Position numbers and translations under genes: made by a program
In this document: positions 48,945 to 58,363 of the stretch, in pieces
Numbering within the stretch: position 1 is the stretch's first letter
Layout of the letters: the number at the start of each line of letters is the position of its first letter
Notes under the pieces: model-generated
Told to the model about the DNA's origin: nothing
Database searches by the model: none
What the model saw: the letters and a program-made list of their open reading frames with translations, nothing else
Source: an uncultured Geobacteraceae bacterium
GTDB taxonomy: Bacteria; Desulfobacterota; Desulfuromonadia; Geobacterales; Pseudopelobacteraceae
Direction: 5' to 3'
NCBI GenBank assembly: GCA_903901875.1
Contig: CAIUSO010000071.1
Location: 1-64,000 of the forward strand
DNA length: 64,000 bases

Positions 48945-49421
48945 ATGAAAGACATGGTTCGATTGTTCGCAGTAATGATGCTGTTGCTCGTGGTGCCGGT
49001 GTCTGGGCACACACAGGAGGGTGAAACGCCACTGGAAAAAAGTATGTCCCGGACTCTGGATGCCTGGAGGGAAGGGCGCTATGAGCTGCTCTTTGATATG
49101 CTGTCCAAGCGGGGGAAAGTATCCCGCGAACAATTTATCGTAAAAATGAGGGATACGTCAGTTCGTCCCGCCTGTTGCTGGGAAAAAATGGAGAAGTTTA
49201 CGGTACTTTCCGAAAAAACGTCGGAAGCAACGGTCTATGTCAAGATCGGTCTGGAGGGAACCCCGCTGGATACGAAATCGATAACCAGAGAATTCAAGTT
49301 GACAAACCAGGGGGGAGACTGGAAGATGCATCTTTCTGATATTTTTTCCATTGCCGGGATATCGCCGGTCAAGAGTCCGCCGAAAAAGCGGCACAGCAGG
49401 AAAATACTGACGTACAACTGA
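48945..49421 (+). CDS. Exported protein of unknown function
   Basis: A 158-aa protein using the ATG at 48945 with a perfect AGGAGG upstream. A signal peptide is clear (MVRLFAVMMLLLVVPVSGHT). The mature part begins with ETPLEKSMSRTLDAWREGRY, contains a vicinal cysteine pair (RPACCWEKMEKFTV) and ends with a basic tail. The fold may be NTF2-like, but I cannot name a family. It is 12 bp from dgt and probably co-transcribed. Confidence 0.75.
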   Translation: MKDMVRLFAVMMLLLVVPVSGHTQEGETPLEKSMSRTLDAWREGRYELLFDMLSKRGKVSREQFIVKMRDTSVRPACCWEKMEKFTVLSEKTSEATVYVKIGLEGTPLDTKSITREFKLTNQGGDWKMHLSDIFSIAGISPVKSPPKKRHSRKILTYN

Positions 49422-49433
49422 GGGACTATTACC

Positions 49434-50576
49434 ATGACCGATGCCATGGAACGAAATGATCTGGCCGGCTACGCCTGCCGCAGCTCCGCCTCCCGGGGGC
49501 GCAAACATGATGAGGAACTTCGGGACAATCGCCCCGCCTTTGAACGGGACCGCGATCGGATTATCCATTGCGCCGCATTCCGGCGCCTGGAATATAAAAC
49601 CCAGGTATTCGTCAACCACGAAGGGGACTATTACCGGACCCGCTTGACCCACTCCCTTGAGGTTGCACAGATCGGTCGGGCCATTGCCCGGAAACTCCGC
49701 CTGAATGAAGAGCTCACCGAAGCACTGGCGTTGTCCCACGATTTGGGACACACCCCCTTTGGCCATACCGGAGAAGAGGTGTTAAACCGTCTTATGGCCG
49801 GTTTTGGTGGATTTGAACATAATCTGCAGTCGTTTCGGGTGGTGGATGAACTGGAAGAACGGTATCCCGGTTTCAACGGACTGAATCTGACCTGGGAAGT
49901 GCGGGAGGGGATCATCAAACACTCGTCCCACTATGACGCTACCAGTGAGGTCATGGCCGAATTCCTGCCGGGAACGGTATCATCAATTGAAGGGCAGATT
50001 ATCAATTATGCCGATGAAATAGCCTATAACAATCATGATATCGATGACGGCCTGAAGGCCGGCTACATTACCCTTGAACAGCTTGAACAGGTTGAGCTGT
50101 GGCGGGAGGCTTGTGCAGGAGTACGCAGGAAATATCCGGCAATAGATCAGAAACGTCTCGTGTATCAGACCATCAGTGCCTTGATCGGCCTCTTGATCAG
50201 CGATATCTGCGTAACAACCGGGTCAAATATTGAACTCTACTGCATAACGTCACCCGATATATTACGCAGTAATAACCGTGCTGTTGTTCATTTTACCGAT
50301 GACATCACCGCCCGGAATCTTGAGTTGAAGAAGTTTCTGTTCCATAATCTGTATCGTCACTATAAAGTTGACAAAATGCGGGTGAAGGCGGAAATCTTCA
50401 TCACCCGGTTATTTGAAACCTATTGCCGGTATCCCAACCTGCTCCCCCCCAAATATCAGGCCCGGTTGGAGCAACGGGAGCTTCATCGGGTTGTCTGCGA
50501 CTACATTGCCGGCATGACCGACCGCTTTGCCCTGGATGAATATAAACGGCTTTTCGAACCCTATGAGAGAGTATAA
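49434..50576 (+). CDS. dgt: Deoxyguanosinetriphosphate triphosphohydrolase-like protein
   Basis: A 380-aa HD-domain dNTPase that cuts dNTPs to nucleoside and triphosphate. Start region ERDRDRIIHCAAFRRLEYKTQVF, metal site RTRLTHSLEVAQI, HD pair LSHDLGHTPFGHTGEE, and the later INYADEIAYNNHDIDDG are characteristic. It is followed 2 bp later by the 5'-deoxynucleotidase gene, pairing two dNTP-pool enzymes. Confidence 0.93.
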   Translation: MTDAMERNDLAGYACRSSASRGRKHDEELRDNRPAFERDRDRIIHCAAFRRLEYKTQVFVNHEGDYYRTRLTHSLEVAQIGRAIARKLRLNEELTEALALSHDLGHTPFGHTGEEVLNRLMAGFGGFEHNLQSFRVVDELEERYPGFNGLNLTWEVREGIIKHSSHYDATSEVMAEFLPGTVSSIEGQIINYADEIAYNNHDIDDGLKAGYITLEQLEQVELWREACAGVRRKYPAIDQKRLVYQTISALIGLLISDICVTTGSNIELYCITSPDILRSNNRAVVHFTDDITARNLELKKFLFHNLYRHYKVDKMRVKAEIFITRLFETYCRYPNLLPPKYQARLEQRELHRVVCDYIAGMTDRFALDEYKRLFEPYERV

Positions 50577-50578
50577 CA

Positions 50579-51184
50579 ATGACACCAATTGCCGAACCGG
50601 AACAGCATGATTTTTTCGCTTTTCTTTCCCGCATGCGCTACATCGGACGCTGGGGTCTCATGCGCAACACCGTGCCGGAAAATATCCAGGAACATAGTCT
50701 GGATGTGGCCATTATTGCCCATGCCCTGGTCATGATCCGTATTACCTATTACGGTGGCACTCTCGACCCCTCACGCGCCGCGATGTACGGTATTTTTCAT
50801 GATACCAGTGAAATCTTTACCGGTGATATGCCGACGCCTGTCAAACATTTCAATCCGGATTTCAAACAGTCATTCCATGAGCTGGAGGATCGGGCCCGGA
50901 GAAAACTGCTGGCCATGCTCCCGGCCGAACTTGCGAAGGAATATGAGCCTCTGTTTTTCTTCGATGAGCAGGAGGAGTATGTTCAGGTGGTCAAGGCCGC
51001 AGATAAAATTGCGGCCCTGACCAAATGTATCGAGGAGGGAAAGAGTGGCAATAATGAATTCCGCCGAGCCGAGGCGGAACATTTTGAGCAGCTTTCTGCC
51101 AGTACACTGCCGGAAGTGGGCTATTTTCTCAAACGGCTGCTCCCCGGTTACCGGCTGTCGCTTGATGAGCTGAAGCTGGGGTGA
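50579..51184 (+). CDS. yfbR: 5'-deoxynucleotidase (YfbR-like HD protein)
   Basis: A 201-aa HD-domain phosphatase. Metal-binding residues are in ENIQEHSLDVAIIAH, FHDTSEIFTGDMPTPVK and VVKAADKIAALTKC, all kept as in E. coli YfbR, which dephosphorylates deoxynucleoside monophosphates. Two base pairs separate it from dgt. With dgt it can tune dNTP pools. Confidence 0.92.
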   Translation: MTPIAEPEQHDFFAFLSRMRYIGRWGLMRNTVPENIQEHSLDVAIIAHALVMIRITYYGGTLDPSRAAMYGIFHDTSEIFTGDMPTPVKHFNPDFKQSFHELEDRARRKLLAMLPAELAKEYEPLFFFDEQEEYVQVVKAADKIAALTKCIEEGKSGNNEFRRAEAEHFEQLSASTLPEVGYFLKRLLPGYRLSLDELKLG

Positions 51185-51203
51185 GACCCCAGGAGACAGA
51201 TTC

Positions 51204-52211
51204 CTACGCCACCAGATATTTTCCCACGGCAGCGGGCCCCATGTCATTACAGACGGTGAACTCCTGCCGTGAATCATTAAGGCGCAGTTCCATCCGACAG
51301 TGGCTTCCCGGTTCGGCTTTGGTATAGCGGAGCAGTATGCGGGCACCCAGAGTATAGTGCTTTTCGTCCTGAACACCGGTGATGATAACCACCGGGGTAT
51401 TGCCATCCTGCCAGGTCACTGCTGCCTCGCCCGGTTGTCGGAACTGTTCAAGCAGATTATTGTCGGCTTCGTTGCGCCCCATGATCGCCTTGCTTCGGGG
51501 GGCGATGCGGAAATGTCTGCCGGTTTTGAGCAGGCGAAAATCCCGAAGATTGAGCTCTTCCGCATGGTCGAACACATCCTTGATTTTCGGAACGAACGAC
51601 AGTTCGGTCAACAGGCAGCCACCTGCGGGGCAGGGGTAGTTCTTCACGTCCAACTCTTCCGCCAGCTGCATCTGTATCGACCGGGAACGCCCTTCGATAT
51701 CTAACAACTTACTCCGGTCTACCCACCCCTCTTTTTCCGGAATGGTCGGCTCAAAATGCCGTGCCGACAGGGGACGGAGCAGTAACCCTTCCAGACCGCT
51801 TTCCCGCTCAATAACGCGCAGGGTGTCCCGTCGCTGACTCATTGGCCGCTGGCCAAGGACTTCGCCGGTAAACACAAAGTCTGCCCCGATCTCTTCCATA
51901 TATTCCTTGGCCTTTTTAAGGAGGAATATTCTGCAATCGATGCAGGGATTAACCCCCTTGCCATGTCCATGGACCGGATTACGGACGATTTCCAGGTAAT
52001 CTAACCCCTTGTGCATGACTTTTATCGGAATATCGTACTCCTCGGCAACGCGTACCGCCTCGGATTTACAACCTGAATTCTTGCCGGTGCAGGTGCAGAA
52101 CGGCGAAGTGAAATTGAGTGCCACCACCTCGATGCCGCAGTCAAGCATCATCTTGACCGCGAGGGTGGAATCCAGCCCTCCTGAGAGGAGGGCGATTGCT
52201 TTACGTTTCAT
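51204..52211 (-). CDS. ThiI/MnmA-related PP-loop tRNA thiolation-like protein
   Basis: A 335-aa PP-loop ATPase with IALLSGGLDSTLAVKMM at the N-terminus, like ThiI and MnmA but without the THUMP domain. Cysteine-rich segments FCTCTGKNSGC, NPCIDCRIFLL and PCPAGGCLL may bind an iron-sulfur cluster, as in cluster-dependent tRNA thiolases. The C-terminal region (FRLLKTGRHFRIAPRSKAIM) is a DUF814/Rqc-like domain that may bind RNA. Predicted substrate is a tRNA, but the position is not evident. Confidence 0.78.
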   Translation of the reverse strand: MKRKAIALLSGGLDSTLAVKMMLDCGIEVVALNFTSPFCTCTGKNSGCKSEAVRVAEEYDIPIKVMHKGLDYLEIVRNPVHGHGKGVNPCIDCRIFLLKKAKEYMEEIGADFVFTGEVLGQRPMSQRRDTLRVIERESGLEGLLLRPLSARHFEPTIPEKEGWVDRSKLLDIEGRSRSIQMQLAEELDVKNYPCPAGGCLLTELSFVPKIKDVFDHAEELNLRDFRLLKTGRHFRIAPRSKAIMGRNEADNNLLEQFRQPGEAAVTWQDGNTPVVIITGVQDEKHYTLGARILLRYTKAEPGSHCRMELRLNDSRQEFTVCNDMGPAAVGKYLVA

Positions 52212-52250
52212 TACATCTCCAGTACATGTATAAAATTAATCCCGAAAAGA

Positions 52251-53051
52251 CTATCTGCCAAAAATTTCTTTGAAGAACTTGATCGACTGGGCCCAGGAAT
52301 CACGATCCGCCTGTGCATCATAGGCAACGGGAAGTTTGAACTTTACGGCATAGGCGTCGGCGTCCGGGTTGGTAAAGCTGTGCAGTACGCCCGGATATCC
52401 GACATACCGGAATGACGCGCCGGCCTTGGTCATTTCATTCTTAAAGGCGGCCACTTGTGTGGCGGGAATCATCTTGTCCGCTTCACCATTGAATACCAGA
52501 ACCCGTGCCTTTACGGCACCTTTTTTGGCCGGGGCATCGGTTGCCAGGCTGCCGTGGTAGCTGGCAACCCCCTTCAGGTCGGCCCCTTGACGGGCCATGT
52601 GAAGCACGACCCCTCCACCGAAACAGTAGCCGATGGCGGCAATATTCTTTGGATCGACGGCAGGCTGTTTTTTAACAAATTCGAGGGCCGCATTGAAACG
52701 GGCCTCTCCAACAGCCATGTTTTTCATGACTTCGCCGGCAAACTTTCCGGCATCATCGGGGTGCTGTGCGGTTTTGCCGTCACCGAACATATCAACGGCA
52801 AGTGCCACATAGCCCAGTTCAGCCAGCATTTTCGCCCGTGAACGGGCATATTCGTTGTGTCCCCACCATTCATGGACCACCAGAACAGCGGGACGTTTCC
52901 CCTTCAGAGCCGTATCCTGGGCCAGGTATCCTTTGAGAACCGTACTGCCGGTGCGGTATTCGACTTCCTGGCCGGTGACCCCGGCACAGGCGACTGATAC
53001 GGCGCAGACCAACACAATGAGACAACTATTCACCAACGATCTGAAAAACAT
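52251..53051 (-). CDS. Exported dienelactone hydrolase-family protein
   Basis: A 266-aa alpha/beta hydrolase using the ATG at 53051. A signal peptide or lipoprotein signal is visible (CLIVLVCAVSVACAGVTG). Catalytic triad: cysteine nucleophile in IGYCFGGGVVLH, aspartate in NGEADKMIP, histidine in GVLHSFTNP. The substrate is unknown; many such proteins are not true dienelactone hydrolases. Confidence 0.88.
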   Translation of the reverse strand: MFFRSLVNSCLIVLVCAVSVACAGVTGQEVEYRTGSTVLKGYLAQDTALKGKRPAVLVVHEWWGHNEYARSRAKMLAELGYVALAVDMFGDGKTAQHPDDAGKFAGEVMKNMAVGEARFNAALEFVKKQPAVDPKNIAAIGYCFGGGVVLHMARQGADLKGVASYHGSLATDAPAKKGAVKARVLVFNGEADKMIPATQVAAFKNEMTKAGASFRYVGYPGVLHSFTNPDADAYAVKFKLPVAYDAQADRDSWAQSIKFFKEIFGR

Positions 53052-53200
53052 GGGTAACTCCTTTTGGATTAAAATCGGGGCACTGTAACAGATTTGTCGT
53101 AAATTCGACAGAGGCAATGTGAGTTATTACGGGTGACGTTTATAGCTTGGAGTGTGAAATGAAGTGATATATACTCCAAAAAAACGGGGACTGGTGATTA

Positions 53201-54457
53201 ATGGACGCTCAGTCGGAGAAATTTTTTTTAGGCCGTCAGCCGATTCTTGACAGAAATCAGGATATTATCGGATTTGAATTGCTGTTTCGGTCAGCCGACG
53301 TGGAGACTGCCCGCTTTGACAGTTATTCACAGGCCTGTTCCACCGTCATAAAACAGGCGTTGGATCTGTTCGGCATTCAGGATGTTCTGGGGGGGAAAAT
53401 CGGTTTCATTAACGTGCCCTTGGGAATGTTTCTGTCTGAACTACTGGAATTGTTACCCATTGAACAGACCGCACTGGAGTTACTGGAAATAATCGAGTTG
53501 AATGAACAGGTGGTGGAGCGTTGCCGTGAGTTGAAAAAGCTTGGCTTCACCCTGGCCCTTGATGATCATGTATTCGATGGTGATAACACGGATATTTACG
53601 GGGTTGTGGATATCATAAAAATAGATATTCTTCTGACCGGTATGGAGGCTCTCCCCACTGTCGTCAGACAGTTACGAAAATACCCCGTTAAACTGCTTGC
53701 TGAAAAAGTTGAAACCGCCGAGCAGTTTCAGGTCTGCTACGATCTTGGTTTTGAGCTGTTCCAAGGGTATTTCTTTGCCCGTCCCACCGTACTCAATCGT
53801 CGGAAAGTCGATGTATCACAATTGGCACTCCTCAAGCTGCTGCAGCAATTATCCGCTGAAGCGTCACTTGAAGAGATAGAGCTGACCTTCAAGGAAAATC
53901 CCGGCATATCTTATAATCTGCTCAAACTGGTAAATTCTGTCTCATTTGGGCTGCGGGTAAAAATCAAGTCACTTCGCCACGCTATTCTGCAACTCGGTTT
54001 TAATCAGTTGCGTCGCTGGATACAACTTTCACTGTTTGCGGGAAATGATACCGGCGATATGGATAATCCTCTGCTTGAACTGGCTGCCGTTCGGGGGAGA
54101 ATGATGGAAGGATTACACAAGATTTCCACCTTTTCCCGTTCCGGGAGGGAGCAGGCCGATGGGGCGTTTATGGTCGGCATTGTCTCTCTGCTTGATGTTC
54201 TACTGGATATTCCCCTTGAGGAAATTGTTACCGGTTTGAACCTGAGTGACGACTTGAGTGCGGCCCTTCTGAAACGGGAGGGGGAGCTGGGGACGCTGCT
54301 GCTGGTTGCTGAAAAACTTGAAGTTGCCGACTTCTCCTCAGTTGCCGGGTTGCTGGATAGCTGTGGTGTCTCCCTGGAACAGTTGCTTATGGTTCAGGTT
54401 GAGGCCTTTAGCTGGAGATATTCCGAGTATCACCCCGATAAGGAGTTATCTGAGTGA
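53201..54457 (+). CDS. EAL-HDOD signalling protein (YuxH type)
   Basis: A 418-aa protein with an N-terminal EAL domain (about 8-205) and C-terminal HDOD domain (about 210-400, ISYNLLKLVNSVSFG). In EAL the signature is FELLFRS, ELL for EAL, and loop 6 reads ALDDHVFDG where DDFGTG is usual, while LEIIELNEQ, KID, AEKVE and the C-terminal FQGYFFARP are kept. Catalysis is uncertain; it may only bind c-di-GMP. The next gene overlaps by 4 bp. Confidence 0.9.
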   Translation: MDAQSEKFFLGRQPILDRNQDIIGFELLFRSADVETARFDSYSQACSTVIKQALDLFGIQDVLGGKIGFINVPLGMFLSELLELLPIEQTALELLEIIELNEQVVERCRELKKLGFTLALDDHVFDGDNTDIYGVVDIIKIDILLTGMEALPTVVRQLRKYPVKLLAEKVETAEQFQVCYDLGFELFQGYFFARPTVLNRRKVDVSQLALLKLLQQLSAEASLEEIELTFKENPGISYNLLKLVNSVSFGLRVKIKSLRHAILQLGFNQLRRWIQLSLFAGNDTGDMDNPLLELAAVRGRMMEGLHKISTFSRSGREQADGAFMVGIVSLLDVLLDIPLEEIVTGLNLSDDLSAALLKREGELGTLLLVAEKLEVADFSSVAGLLDSCGVSLEQLLMVQVEAFSWRYSEYHPDKELSE

Positions 54458-55008
54458 AAGATACCATTGGCCTGTTACGCCGTTATTTTGATGCGGAACC
54501 GTTGGATATTGTGGTGACCCACAGTCGCTGTGTGGCAGATCTGGCCCTAGAAATCGCAGCTCACCTTTCCCTGACCGATGCTGAGCGGATCTTTATTGAA
54601 GAGGCAGCCATGCTCCATGATATTGGTGTGTCCTTGGTACACGCACCCGGCCTTGGCCTGAAAGGGAAGTACCCCTACATTCAGCATGGTACGCTTGGCC
54701 GGTCCATTCTGGAGCGGGAAGGGTATGCGGAACATGGGCTGGTATCAGAACGGCACACCGGAGTGGGCTTGACCAGAGAAGATATCATCAGGCAGGGGTT
54801 GCCGCTCCCCCACCGGGATATGGTGCCTGTGTCGTTGCCGGAGCAGATTATCTGCTTTGCCGACCTGTTCTATTCAAAGAAACCGGGGCATTTGACCGAG
54901 CGCAAAAGTATCCCGCTGGTGCGGAGCAAGCTGATTCCCTTTGGTGAGGATAAGGTTGCCCAGTTTGATCGATGGCTTGAGCAGTTCCGCTCTGGAGCGG
55001 GGGAATAA
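54454..55008 (+). CDS. HD-domain phosphohydrolase of unknown substrate
   Basis: A 184-aa HD protein starting with GTG in the GTGA overlap with the EAL-HDOD gene. HD residues: VVTHSRCVADLALEIA, AAMLHDIGVSLVHAP, then HGTLGRSILER and CFADLFYSKKP. Related proteins are called uncharacterised HDIG phosphohydrolases. Coupled translation with the EAL-HDOD gene suggests shared signalling. Confidence 0.82.
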   Translation: MKDTIGLLRRYFDAEPLDIVVTHSRCVADLALEIAAHLSLTDAERIFIEEAAMLHDIGVSLVHAPGLGLKGKYPYIQHGTLGRSILEREGYAEHGLVSERHTGVGLTREDIIRQGLPLPHRDMVPVSLPEQIICFADLFYSKKPGHLTERKSIPLVRSKLIPFGEDKVAQFDRWLEQFRSGAGE

Positions 55009-55097
55009 AAGGTGCCGAAAAGCCATTGCATTTTACGCTTTCATGTTTTAGATTGAGCAACTTTATTTATATGCAATTTCTTTCAGGCGGTTTCCCA

Positions 55098-56177
55098 GTG
55101 CAGAATAATGAACCTTCCATTCCGGAACTCCGGGTGCGGATAGACGCCATAGACGATGCCCTCTTGGATCTTCTTAACGAACGATCTAAAGTAGTACTTG
55201 AAGTAGGCAAACTTAAGTCTGGTAAAAACCTTGATTTTCACGTTCCAGGGCGGGAGCGACAGATCTATGAGCGGCTCTTGCAGGGTAACCCCGGCCCCTT
55301 TCCCAATGATGCCCTGAAAACGGTCTTCAGAGAAATTATTTCGGCCTGCCTGGCCCTTGAATCTCCCATGAAAGTGGCGTTTCTCGGCCCGAAGGCAACC
55401 TTCAGCCATTTGGCGACGATGCAGCAGTTTGGTCTGTCCGCCGAGCTGGTGCCACAAAAGTCCATTCCGGCGGTATTTGAAGAGGTGGAAAAGGGGAGAG
55501 CACTCTACGGTGTGGTCCCCGTCGAGAATTCAACCGAGGGGGTTATTTCCCACACCCTTGACATGTTTGTGGAGAGCAAGCTGCAAATAACCGCAGAAAT
55601 CATGCTTGAGGTACACCACGATCTGCTCTCGCGCACCGGCAGGCTTGAGGATATCAAAAAGGTCTACTCCCATTCCCAGCCCATCGCCCAGTGTCGTCAG
55701 TGGCTTGACAGTAATCTCCCCGGCGTGCCGGTGGTGGATGTGGCCTCAACCGCTGTGGCGGCCCAGATAGTCAGCGATGACTACACTGCGGCGGCAATAG
55801 CCAGTGAACTTGCCGCTTCCCTCTATGATCTCAAGGTCGTCAGAAGCCGCATTGAGGATCAAGTCAACAACTTTACCCGCTTTCTGGTGATCTCCCGCAA
55901 GGGGTGTGACCGTTCCGGCAACGACAAAACCTCCGTACTCTTTTCCGTCAAGGATGAGCCGGGTATTCTCTGTCGTATGTTGGAACCTTTTGCCAAACGG
56001 GGGATCAACCTGACAAAAATCGAGTCACGCCCCTATAAAAGCAAGGCGTGGGAATATATCTTCTTTCTGGATCTGTTCGGCCATGCCTCCGATCCCGATG
56101 TCATCGCCGCCTTGGATGAACTGAAAGTCTGCTGTCAGTTCCTGAAAATTCTCGGTTCATTTCCCCGGTCAATGTAA
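55098..56177 (+). CDS. pheA: Bifunctional chorismate mutase / prephenate dehydratase
   Basis: Makes phenylpyruvate from chorismate. Domains in order: AroQ chorismate mutase (about 5-90, RIDAIDDALLDLLNERSKV), prephenate dehydratase (about 90-270, AFLGPKATFSHLA, PVENSTEGVI), ACT regulatory domain (about 280-355, VLFSVKDEPGILCRML and KIESRP) for phenylalanine feedback. I prefer the GTG at 55098 (QNNEPSIPELRVRID), preceded by AGGCGG; an ATG at 55071 is possible and the track start is earlier. First of a chain leading to aroA. Confidence 0.94.
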   Translation: MQNNEPSIPELRVRIDAIDDALLDLLNERSKVVLEVGKLKSGKNLDFHVPGRERQIYERLLQGNPGPFPNDALKTVFREIISACLALESPMKVAFLGPKATFSHLATMQQFGLSAELVPQKSIPAVFEEVEKGRALYGVVPVENSTEGVISHTLDMFVESKLQITAEIMLEVHHDLLSRTGRLEDIKKVYSHSQPIAQCRQWLDSNLPGVPVVDVASTAVAAQIVSDDYTAAAIASELAASLYDLKVVRSRIEDQVNNFTRFLVISRKGCDRSGNDKTSVLFSVKDEPGILCRMLEPFAKRGINLTKIESRPYKSKAWEYIFFLDLFGHASDPDVIAALDELKVCCQFLKILGSFPRSM

Positions 56178-56180
56178 AGG

Positions 56181-57047
56181 ATGCCAACCGTGATTATTAA
56201 TCGTTTGGCCGTTGTTGGCGTCGGCCTGATCGGCGGTTCCTTTGCCATGGCTCTTCGCCGGGCCGGTGCAGTAGGGAGTATCATCGGTATAGATGCTGAT
56301 CGGGAGAATCTTCTTCTGGCCCGATCGCGGGGTATCGTTGATGATATCTCGGAAGATCTTCTGGCCGGAGTTGCCGAAGCCGATGTGGTGTTTGTCGCCA
56401 CGCCGGTCTGTACCATTGCCGACATCATTCGCGATATGGCACCTGGCCTCAAAAGTGGTGCCATTGTCACCGATGGGGGTAGTGTCAAGGGGACGCTGGT
56501 GGAGCGGTGTGAATCCGTGATGCCCCCCGGGTGCCACTTTGTCGGTGGTCATCCCATAGCCGGTACGGAACACTCCGGTGCTGCTGCTGCTTTTCCCGAT
56601 CTTTTCCAAGGCAGACGGTGCGTACTGACCCCCGCTGCCGCTGCCGATCGGGATGCGGTGGCAATCGTCTCCCGGCTCTGGACCGCTGCGGGCGCGGCGG
56701 TCTGTTCCATGGAATCGGGGCACCATGACCGTATTTTTGCCGAAATATCCCATCTTCCCCACGCCATAGCCTACACGCTGGTCCATGCGGTCGGCACTGC
56801 CGATGTTGAGGGGGAGAATGTGCTCTCCTACACCGCAGGCGGTTTCCGCGATTTTACCCGCATCGCCTCGTCGGACCCGGTCATGTGGCGCGACATAGCA
56901 CTGATGAACCGCGATGCACTGCTTTCAAGCATCGACGGATTTTCTGCCAGTCTTGCCGAACTTCGGCGTCGTATTGACGGCAATGACCGTGATGGTTTAA
57001 CGGAATTTTTTACCACCGCAAAAAAATTTCGCGACGGAATTCTCTGA
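56181..57047 (+). CDS. tyrA: Prephenate dehydrogenase
   Basis: NAD(P)-dependent step to 4-hydroxyphenylpyruvate. 288 aa, with dinucleotide-binding LAVVGVGLIGGSFAMAL and the family sequences VTDGGSVKGTLV, GGHPIAGTEHSG, ISHLPHAIAYTLV and AGGFRDFTRIASSDP. No ACT domain. The ATG overlaps its own ribosome site; the in-frame GTG at 56190 has better spacing from AAAGG and may be the real start. 3 bp after pheA. Confidence 0.94.
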   Translation: MPTVIINRLAVVGVGLIGGSFAMALRRAGAVGSIIGIDADRENLLLARSRGIVDDISEDLLAGVAEADVVFVATPVCTIADIIRDMAPGLKSGAIVTDGGSVKGTLVERCESVMPPGCHFVGGHPIAGTEHSGAAAAFPDLFQGRRCVLTPAAAADRDAVAIVSRLWTAAGAAVCSMESGHHDRIFAEISHLPHAIAYTLVHAVGTADVEGENVLSYTAGGFRDFTRIASSDPVMWRDIALMNRDALLSSIDGFSASLAELRRRIDGNDRDGLTEFFTTAKKFRDGIL

Positions 57048-57070
57048 AATCCGCGCACCGGGAGAACCGA

Positions 57071-58363
57071 GTGAACACTAATACAATTGGTAAGGCTGCG
57101 TCTGTCAGGGGTGAAATTATCGTACCCGGTGACAAGTCAATATCACACCGTTCAATTATGCTTGGTGCCATCGCCCGCGGTGTGACCACGGTGCGGGGGT
57201 TTCTTCGCGGTGAAGACAATATGTCCACCATGCATGCCTTTCGTGCCATGGGAATAGATATTGCCGATGATGGAGAAATTATTCGGATATCCGGGGGGGG
57301 GCTCTACGGTCTGAAGGAACCGGGCAATGTGCTGGATTGCGGTAATTCGGGAACCACCATCCGCTTGATCACCGGCCTCCTCTCCGGCCAGTCCTTTTTT
57401 TCCGTTGTTACCGGGGACCAGTACCTGCGCAAGCGCCCCATGAAGCGGGTGGTTGAACCGCTCACGCTCATGGGAGCCCGTATAACCGGCCGCAAGGGGG
57501 GGACTTTGGCACCCCTGGCTATTACCGGTGGAGGCTTGAAGGGAATAGACTATCAATCGCCGGTGTCCAGTGCCCAGATCAAGTCATCGCTGATGTTGGC
57601 AGGACTCTATGCCGAGGGGGAAACGACGGTCAGTGAACCGTCCCTTTCCCGCGACCATTCGGAGCGCATGTTCACCCTTTTTGGTGGAACAGTAACCCGG
57701 AACGCATCCGGCATAACGGTGCGGGGGGGGATTGAGCTGACCGCCCAGGAGGTTACCGTACCGGGAGATATTTCGTCCGCCGCCTTTTTCATGGTTGCGG
57801 CACTGATTACCCCCGATTCGGAACTGCTGATTAAAAATGTCGGCGTCAATCCCACACGCACCGGTGTCATCGACATCCTGCTTGCCATGGGTGGGGACAT
57901 CCAACTGCTTGATTGCCGTGAGGTATCGGGGGAGCCGGTGGCCGATATACTGGTTCGCTCATCCCGTCTGAAAGGGATCTCAATAGGGGGGGATGTGGTG
58001 CCGCGGGCCATAGATGAATTTCCGGCAATCTGCATTGCCGCCGCCCGTGCCGAGGGGATAACTTCCATTCGGGATGCCCGTGAACTGCGGGTAAAGGAGA
58101 CGGACCGTATCACCGCCATGGCCGAAAATTTGAGAACCGTTGGTATCACGGTGACCGAAACCGTTGATGGTATGGATATTACCGGTACTGATCTGTTGTT
58201 GGGGGGAACCGTAGACAGCCGGGGTGACCATCGTATCGCCATGTCCCTGTCAATTGCGGGGTTGGTGGCCCAAACCCCCATTACGGTGACTGACACGGAG
58301 TGCGTCGGAACATCATTCCCGACCTTTTACCCTCTGCTTGAAAAGGTTGCGGCACCATGCTGA
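57071..58363 (+). CDS. aroA: 5-enolpyruvylshikimate-3-phosphate synthase
   Basis: Sixth shikimate-pathway step. 430 aa from a GTG start, with the N-terminal IIVPGDKSISHRSIMLGA, NSGTTIRLITGLL, and the C-terminal LRVKETDRITAMAENLRTVG and DSRGDHRIAM. Its last codons overlap cmk by 7 bp. The order tyrA-aroA-cmk-ispH-rpsA is conserved in many Desulfuromonadota. Confidence 0.96.
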   Translation: MNTNTIGKAASVRGEIIVPGDKSISHRSIMLGAIARGVTTVRGFLRGEDNMSTMHAFRAMGIDIADDGEIIRISGGGLYGLKEPGNVLDCGNSGTTIRLITGLLSGQSFFSVVTGDQYLRKRPMKRVVEPLTLMGARITGRKGGTLAPLAITGGGLKGIDYQSPVSSAQIKSSLMLAGLYAEGETTVSEPSLSRDHSERMFTLFGGTVTRNASGITVRGGIELTAQEVTVPGDISSAAFFMVAALITPDSELLIKNVGVNPTRTGVIDILLAMGGDIQLLDCREVSGEPVADILVRSSRLKGISIGGDVVPRAIDEFPAICIAAARAEGITSIRDARELRVKETDRITAMAENLRTVGITVTETVDGMDITGTDLLLGGTVDSRGDHRIAMSLSIAGLVAQTPITVTDTECVGTSFPTFYPLLEKVAAPC

